NCBI RefSeq assembly: GCF_963678635.1
Contig: NC_087068.1
Coordinates: 312,001 to 376,000 of the forward strand
Source of the DNA: Symsagittifera roscoffensis
Lineage: Eukaryota; Xenacoelomorpha; Acoela; Convolutidae
Direction of reading: 5' to 3'
DNA length: 64,000 nucleotides
The notes under the pieces were generated by a model. It ran no database searches. It saw only the letters and a program-made list of their open reading frames with translations, and was not told where the DNA came from. Shown here piece after piece: positions 35,701 to 44,700 of this stretch. A program made the position numbers and the translations under genes. Every line of letters starts with the position of its first letter. Position 1 is the first letter of the stretch.

Positions 35701-38700
35701 ATCTCCACCTATTTCAGATTTGCCCAAACCTTTCTATTTTCATTATGTCGCTTCCCTACGCTCATGGTGCAGTTACAATTGACCCGAATATGAGCGAAAC
35801 AGATGACACTAGAAAAAGGACTTAACATTTTACTCGCTGAACTGCTTTTACTCACGGCTCCTTACTTGTTTTCCGACCTCTCATTTCGAATCCCCTTCAT
35901 CGCTCGTCGTGTCGTTTTCATGTGTCTACGAGGTGCCGGTAGTCCTGCTGCGGCACCATCCAGTCATTCGACTCCCTCAAGTTATCTGGTGGACGCCCAC
36001 ACTGCTTCGGGACCTCGCCTTCCAATGCGGCGCAGCCCCGGTCAACATCATCTTCGCCGAACGAAGACAGCTTTTTCCATCGATCAATCAGATTGTGGAA
36101 ATAGGCTGCCTTACCAAATCTAGGCATCACATCCCTCCTATCTCCAAGCCCATTTCAGTCATCGTCTTTTCGGCGTCGCTTAAAAAAAACTAAAAGGGGC
36201 TTCTGAATTTCCAATCACTGGCAAACTTCGACCTTCGTCCCGTAAGTTCATAGAAAATCTGTATTCGCTCATCATTTTGGTCATATCCCGGCCCACCAAG
36301 TAGTTGCTGTTTTGTCTGTCGGCTTCACACATCAAGTTTGGTGGGCTTCACACATCATCTGCTCTCCCGCAGAGGCTTTGCCCTCGGCAATACTCGACTC
36401 ATTTTTGTCGTACTTGCCGAAAAATTCTTTCTCGTCGTTCTCGTTTCCACTCGGAGCAATCATAACGTCTAATTTCTCCTATCGAAACATAGTGAACAGG
36501 CTTCCTGAGTCGTAACAAATGGACGACTCAAAAATGGAAGTAAATGGGACATTGATCCATTTCTGCGAGTTGACGTTGTCACTTCAGTTGGTTTCTCACC
36601 CGAAACCTCGCCTTCATTCTCGTCACTATGCTCATCGACCGATATCACAAAATTCACATCTCCGTCGGTCAAAATTGAATGTCGTCGGATTCGCAATTGT
36701 CCTCATAGTCTTCAATCATTGATCCCTGACTCCTTTCCTCACACGTGTTTTCCTGACTGCTAACTTCTGAAGCTTCGGCGTCATTTCGCTCAGCGACATC
36801 GCCAGCCAGCCCCACTTCAACGCCTTGATTTCCGCATTGCACTGTCACGACGCACCCAGCGACTTCAGCGCCTGACTAGAGCTTGCGCCCCTGTGGTAAA
36901 CCAGCACGCTTTTTGGCGTCTTTGCACTCGCTGAATCACAGAAATCTGTAGTGGCAGCTGCAACGACGCATTTTTTGATCGTGTTCAACCCGCTTCGGAC
37001 CCAAAACCTCGGTCTCGCAGGACAACTGAACCTAAAATCATTTCAACAGCTGCTTTTTGCACCAGTTCTCAAAACTTCATTCTTAGTTTGAACAACGAAA
37101 CTTTCGTTCCATTCGTACCAAACGAACCCAAGTGTTAGATCAACATCTAGTCCATCGACCGGCCAGACATCGGTCTTTGTATGAAATTCTCTCATTTGCA
37201 GCACGATCGACGCTTAGCCAAGTACAACCAAACTGACTGCTGTTTTTGTCTAAAGGATTTAATTGGCCTATCCCAGGGGTGCCTCTGATCCAATCGACCC
37301 GCAGGAGTTGTAGCTTAAGAGATTCCATTCAATGTTGGGATCCAGTTCCAAGTTAGCAGCCCTGCTTTTGACTTGGTCTTTCGGGAATGCTCTGATGGGC
37401 ATCCAGTACCTGTTGTCCGTCTACACGGGAGTCGTTACAGTAACCTCCTTTCTCGCACACTCGGTGATCAAAATCCGTGGCTTCTCCACTTTGCATGCCT
37501 TTTCTGTGGCCTTAGTTTCAAATCCCATGAAACGGCTGAGTTTGGGTCGGATTTCTTGATAAGCTTCTTCGATTTCACATCATAGAAACTTCCCAAACAT
37601 TCCACCGTACATGGAATTTCAGAATCATGCCCGCGTCAATTCGTGGTTCTTCACGACTATGGCGTGGAATAACTTTTTCAGTGTACCCAACTTGAGAATC
37701 GTCCAAATTAATTCAGCAATTCGAGATCTCAGACATTTCCGTCGCTTCCTCCAATCAATCGGCCATTGATTGGCATAATAGATCGCCGTTGACTGCAAAC
37801 TATGGAAAGTATCCTACCGCATCAAGCTACCGGTCCATCATCACGCTATCGTCATCACGCTTTGTGTCCAAGTACACGCCATTTGTGAACGCATTCACTA
37901 AATTCCTGCGAGTTCCGGCTCATCTTGTTCTTGGCCGTGGGCTCGATTCGACTTCTGATTCGATATCCACCTTACCTTTTCAGGGTATAGAGTTGAAACA
38001 ATGGGTGTCTTTACGGGCAGTAAGCTCCAATTCACCGCTACTGGGTCCTGGCCCGACGACATATTTTCCAATGGGCTCGGTCATTTCAGCAAACAATTCA
38101 CTGAACGTTTGGGCTGGCTGCTGTTCGTCTCTGTCTTTATTACAAGTGTTTTGGGCATCTGGAATTCTGCCCTGCCAAGCCTCACTTCAAAGCAATGTTG
38201 TGTCGATTCTTCACAATAGTCTATGATCACCTCAATGGTTCCTTCCCTTCCAGTCTGTATCACCTCAATAGAGCATTCGAGGAGCATCACGTGTCGTCCT
38301 TCTAGTTGTTTGAGGCTTGACACCAGATCGATACGTATCTCAAACGCCGCCACCACAACAACATCCTGTCGCTCCGTGAATGTCCCAATTTTCTCGTCCC
38401 CTTCAGCTTGACCCAAAACATTTATATCATCCCACCATTAATGAATAATCCGTTGAACGCCTCAAAGGGGGAAGTTTCCAGGATCAGACATTTATCGAGT
38501 GAACTGCAGTAGACTCTTCCAGCTCCATCCAAAATAGAAAAATGTCGACAAACTCATCGATGAAGGGCCGCTTCGGGTAGACCTTGGTTGGTCCTTCGGC
38601 CTCCTCCGGTAACGCCTTACTGTCCGATGAATCCTCGTTATCATCTCGTCTATAATAATTCGTAGTCGTTAAGTCGGGTTTCATCGTCGTGCTTCGTTCG

Positions 38701-41700
38701 GTGACCATACTTGGACACCGAACGTTTCCGCATGCCTTATCGATATCTTGATTTTCGTGCTGGCCGTTTGTTCGTTCAGCACGATCGCCATGTGTTCGGA
38801 AGTTTCCCATTTTTTACTGGGATCGGCAGCATAGCATCGGTCTCGCGGCAGATCGCTGATTTCTTGTCGCTCACAATTAGACTAAAACAACCTTTGAGTT
38901 CATGCGAACCGACGACCACATCGAAGTCAAGCACGCAGTTGCGGTCAACGATCAATGTGAACAGCTCCTCGAAGCTTTCAAATTTGATTTCCGCGCTGAT
39001 TTATCCAAATTGCGTTCTGTCGTATTGTCAATAACGATATCCACTGCTTCGCCGCAATATCTGCCGCCAGACAAAAATTCGCATTTTGTCAGCCCAATTG
39101 GGTCTGAATGCAGCAATTTCTCCTGCTGGTACTCTGTAACCGTCGGATGGGCCATACCCTGACACATTCGGCTTTCGTCCAAAGAGGGAGAGATCTCTTC
39201 CAGCAATATCACCGAATTATCACCCGCATGAAAACAGCGCCGCTGATAGTCTTCCCTGATTTAGGATATCCTCTTTAACGTACTTAGACTAAATTATATA
39301 GGTCTGAATAAGTTCTCGACGACGATAACTGCTAATTCTTCGATGGTTATAGCCCCTTTCACCATTTTCATGATCATTCAGCTATGAATGGCAGCACCGT
39401 CTTGTCTTGGACGCATTAGTTTTTCATTTGTTTTCTCGGGTGCATTACTCCAAACTCAGGGTAGTCGATCTTGTTCGAACGACCTACACTTCTTAGCTCA
39501 GCTCCCAGCAGAAACACATTGTCAATTCTCGCATTGAAGAACACGAACACTTCTTCTGGTGTTAGGCTGTCCCGGCTCATTTTCTTCGTCGTGGATTAGT
39601 CAGCTCCTCCTAAAACACTCGTCGATGCTGGATCAAAAGATTGGTTGCTGCTCGATAAAGAGAGCACACCCAGGAGCGCCAAGGTAGTATTGCACTTTGT
39701 AATAGCAGGAGACACTAATACTAGGTGTTCTACATTCCCTAAAGGGTTATGTTGATGGTGAGACTCAATCGGCCGATCAAGGGATAATGTATATTCCCCA
39801 TGAATTAGGCTCTTGTTGGCGCCTTCTTGATTTTCTAGCTATTTCAGCAAATTGTGGACACAGTAAATAAAGTTTTTTCTACGATCGCAAAAAGAAAAAA
39901 TGAAATCGAAGCGCTCTTAATGAGCTAGCAACTAGTAACTACTTCTAAAACAAAGCCCGAAATTCATTCCGTTCAATCGCTTCGCTAACTCACTCGTCGG
40001 TTATCACTTGACTCGATTCTAAACTAGCCATGGTTTCCCAACTCGTTCACGCAAAAAACATACCAGTGCTAAAGTTGAGTTCAATCAATTAAGCTAACAA
40101 ACTAACAATTGTTCCCGCCTAAACTATTTCAAGTACAACTACCCGGAATCTAACCTAGGTTAATTCAATTCACTCATTCGCTAAATCATTCACTGAGGTA
40201 CAGAGTCTCTCAGCTGGGCATTTCTCCTCCAACCTTCTCAGATTCTGTTCTCTAACTACGAAAACCAATTATACTATAGCTCAATACCAATTGTTCTCTA
40301 AGAAACAGATAACCAACTACTCCCATCAATAGCTCTTATCGTTCTTTCACTAATTCTAAGTTCACTATAGGTGTCTCTAATTAAGTTCTGCAAATATCAA
40401 GTACAGTTTCACCTCTAAATAAAGCTAGGTTTAAATAACCAAACTCCTGATGTTTTCATTTAAAAATCCCATGAAACTTCCGACCTTCTAATGGGTTGGA
40501 GATTGGGGAGATATTGGTTCGCCATGTGTTCGGAAGTTTCCCATTTTTTACTGGGATCGGCAGCATAGCATCGGTCTCGCGGCAGATCGCTGATTTCTTG
40601 TCGCTCACAAATAGACTATAACAACCTTTGAGTTCATGCGAACCGACGACCACATCGAAGTCAAGCACGCAGTTGCGGTCGACGATCAATGTGAACAGCT
40701 CCTCGAAGCTTTCAAATTTGATTTCCGCGCTGATTTATCCAAATTGCGTTCTGACGTATTGTCAATAACAATATCCACTGCTTCGCCGCAATATCTGCCG
40801 CCAGACAAAAATTCGCATTTTGTCAGCCCAATTGGGTCTGAATGCAGCAATTTCTCCTGCTGGTACTCTGTAACCGTCGGATGGGCCATACCCTGACACA
40901 TTCGGCTTTCGTCCAAAGAGGGAGAGATCTCTTCCAGCAATAGCACCGAATTATCACCCGCATGAAAACAGCGCCGCTGATAGTCTTCCCTGATTTAGGA
41001 TATCCTCTTTAACGTACTTAGACTAAATTATATAGGTCTGAATAAGTTCTCGACGACGATAACTGCTAATTCTTCGATGGTTATAGCCCCTTTCACCATT
41101 TTCATGATCATTCAGCTATGAATGGCAGCACCGTCTTGTCTTGGACGCATTAGTTTTTCATTTGTTTTCTCGGGTGCATTACTCCAAATTCAGGGTAGTC
41201 GATCTTGTTCGAACGACCTACACTTCTTAGCTCAGCTCCCAGCAGAAACACATTGTCAATTCTCGCATTGAAGAACACGAACACTTCTTCTGGTGTTAGG
41301 CTGTCCCGGTTCATTTTCTTCGTCGTGGATTAGTCAGCTCCTCCTAAAACACTCGTCGATGCTGGATCCAAAGATTGGTGGCTGCTCGATAAAGAGAGCA
41401 CACCCAGGAGCGCCAAGGTAGTATTGCACTTTGTAATAGCAGGAGACATTAATACTAGGTGCTCTACATTCCCTAAAGGGTTATGTTGATGGTGAGACTC
41501 AATCGGCCGATCAAGGGATAATGTATATTCCCCATGAATTAGGCTCTTGTTGGCGCCTTCATGATTTTCTAGCTATTTCAGCAAATTGTGGACACAGTAA
41601 TTAAAGTTTTTTCTACAATCGCAAAAAGAAAAAATGAAATCGAAGCGCTCTTAATGAGCTAGCAACTAGTAACTACTTCTAAAACAAAGCCCGAAATTCA

Positions 41701-44700
41701 TTCCGTTCAATCGCTTCGCTAACTCACTCGTCGGTTATCACTTGACTCGATTCTAAACTAGCCATGGTTTCCCAACTCGTTCACGCAAAAAACATACCAG
41801 TGCTAAAGTTGAGTTCAATCAATTAAGCTAACAAACTAACAATTGTTCCCGCCGAAACTATTTCAAATTTAACTACCCGTAATCTAACCTAGATTAATTC
41901 AATTCACTCATTCGCTAAATCATTCACTGAGGTACAGAGTCTCTCAGCTGGGCATTTCTCCTCCAACCTTCTCAGATTCTGTTCTCTAACTACGAAAACC
42001 AATTATACTATAGCTCAATGCCAATTGTTCTCTAAGAAACAGATAACCAACTACTCCCATCAATAGCTCTTATCGTTCTTTCACTAATTCTAAGTTCACT
42101 ATAGGTGTCTCTAATTAAGTTCTGCAAATATCAAGTACAGTTTCACCTCTAAATCAAGCTAGGTTTAAATAACCAAACTCCTGATGTTTTCATTTAAAAA
42201 TCCCATGAAACTTCCGACCTTCTAATGGGTTGGAGATTGGGGAGATATTGGTCCGTAACTCAGTCCAAGCATACTAGTTTCCGATCTATACTCTTTTCAA
42301 ATTCCGACGTTTTAGCTATGAAGGGACCTTAACAAGTTTCTTAGAGATCAAACTCAAGAGTAACATCTGGGGAGCTAAGTGATTATCTCGTCCTTTCAAG
42401 TTATTTAGGAAACCCACTTCCAATTCTATGTTCATATTACTGCCAGTTTCCTCCAGAACTACTTTTCTTTAGTCTTCTTGTATAATAGCGCGTTTGCCGA
42501 GCTAAGTTGAACCCTTTTTTGGCCAAGTCCACGCTGTTTAGCTCCATTACTACAAAGTTACGATTTAAATTGTATCTCCCTTTCAACTTCCGCTGAAGTT
42601 CCCAATTGATAAATTATCTCCCAATTATAAGTCAAGTGATCAAAGCTCATTTCCAAATTTAATTTAGGGGTTCAAGAGGTCCAGGGGGTCTGGGTTTCCA
42701 AACTTAAGCTTCCCTCCGCTAGGTCTATAAATACTAAAGTTTGGTTCAATTTCAACCGCTACTTTCCCAGTTCTATAACGGATATTAGCACTTCCAGGAA
42801 CCGTTATCACTTGGGTCAGGGGAGTTGGGGGATTCAGAACTTTGCATGCCCGGGTCGATTCAACTCTAGTTTTGATCCTAAGAGTTTCATAAAGATACAT
42901 TCTTTATTTATTTTTTTTTCCATTTGGGGTTACCTCATATCGGTACCGTGATGTACATTTCACCAGAGGAGGGACTAACTCTTTCAAGATTTGGACTTTT
43001 TTTGGACTCAACCGTTTATTGTCTATTCTACTTATTGTAACAATTAGTGAATACCATGCTACAAAATACCTATTAACCTTCACTATCCTGCTTTCAACTC
43101 TCAAGGTAACTTTTAATCGAAATCTCAAATTGGTGAAAAAGTTTTCTTATCACCAATCCTACAAACAAGCACTAAAAAACGTTGTTTGATTTTTGCAGAG
43201 ATACCACCCCTCAAAACTAAAAAAAGTGTTCAGCGACTTCTGTTTCTTCTCCTCATTTCATTTCGTGGCCAAAAAAAAATTCGCAGCACGTGATTTCAGC
43301 CCTAAGTGAGACAATTAAGCCCAAAACGATCCAACAAAGGAGACAGTTGTTTCAATTGTTCAGTTTTTGTCTAAGTTACTGAACGTACATGAGAAAAAGC
43401 TATAGGGGAGAAACGAGTTCAACATTTTTCTTCTCAATTGCTGAGTTGTCCCAGTTGCTCAAAAATGGTTAAAAGGAAATAAAGAAGAAATGATTCCTTC
43501 AATGACTTTTAACAACCCAAAGTTTGCAATTATTATAACCGAGTTACGTAATAAACTTCAAGACATTTGCGTTTCGATTGATTATGTTTAAAGGTTTGTC
43601 AGTGGATTTTGCAGACAATGGGTTTTCCCTTCTTTCTAAATTCCAAATCAAAAATCTCAGCTGTACAATTCTTAAATCAGCCCAAAAAAGTGTGTGGAGT
43701 CCAACGATAAAACCCTGGAACCCATTGAAAAGCTCTGAAATCCAGTGAGAGAAAGCAAAATGCATCTTGGTTCCTGCAAAATTGGAATGAACTCGGTCTA
43801 ACGGCCAAAACGAGTTTGTCGCTGGATTTCAGAACATCAAATTGTCACTGAACTCTAGCTGGAAAAACCACCAACTCATGGAAAAGACATGTCAGCACAA
43901 GTCTTTATAAAACCGAATTTGGCCATATACAAACCAGCCCAAGTCAACCTTAAACCATAAAGACTTCATCAGTTGAATCATATCCTCCAGTCTATCTTTT
44001 TTGTTGAATTTAATTTAAGTTTTAAAATATTTCCACTCCCAGAGTGTGCAAAAGTTTAATATACTTTTTTTTACCTCATAAAAAATGAGCTCTGTTTTCT
44101 AGGTGTGCTCTGAAGGCACCGAAGATCAGTTGACAGTCTCGATTCTGGACCTGCAGTCGGCCTCGGAGGAGTGCAACATAGCCAAGGAGGGATCCAGAGT
44201 CACGCTAATGGTCCTGCCTGACAAGAAGTTCAAGTTCAAGACCCCAGTGGCCAAGGCAAACACGTTCCCTATCCTCTTCAAGAAGAGCTTCTCTTTCGCT
44301 GTCGGAAATGAGGCAAGCAATGAGCTATGTGTAATGAAAACGAGATCGTCTTTGTTTTCTAGGTTTTTGAAATGGAGGGAGAAATTGGAAGTCCCCGAAA
44401 AGACGATTTGATTTGATTCATTTCACATGCTCCAAAAAAGTCCCCTAATTTGCAAAAACTTGGAAACTTTTGTTCAGGCCAAAGAGTTGATTTTCCGGGT
44501 TGTCTCAAATCGCCCTAATGTTCATATTTTCCGAAGACTTTTTGCGCCGCAAGCTTATTTTTGTCAAGAACAAAATGTCAAAAACGAAGATTTAGGAAGG
44601 TTTTGACTAAAAAATCAAACTAGTTTGTTTTGGATTTGGGAAGTGGCAGGGGCAAATCCCTGAGGAGGCAATGGCGTCCCCAAATCCACTATGCTTCCCT

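Noticed and set aside
38902-39162. Plus-strand frame with a copy at 40636, conserved in both duplicates
   Set aside because: Conservation is explained by the recent duplication; neither this nor the opposing minus frame shows a known domain, so I did not call a gene.
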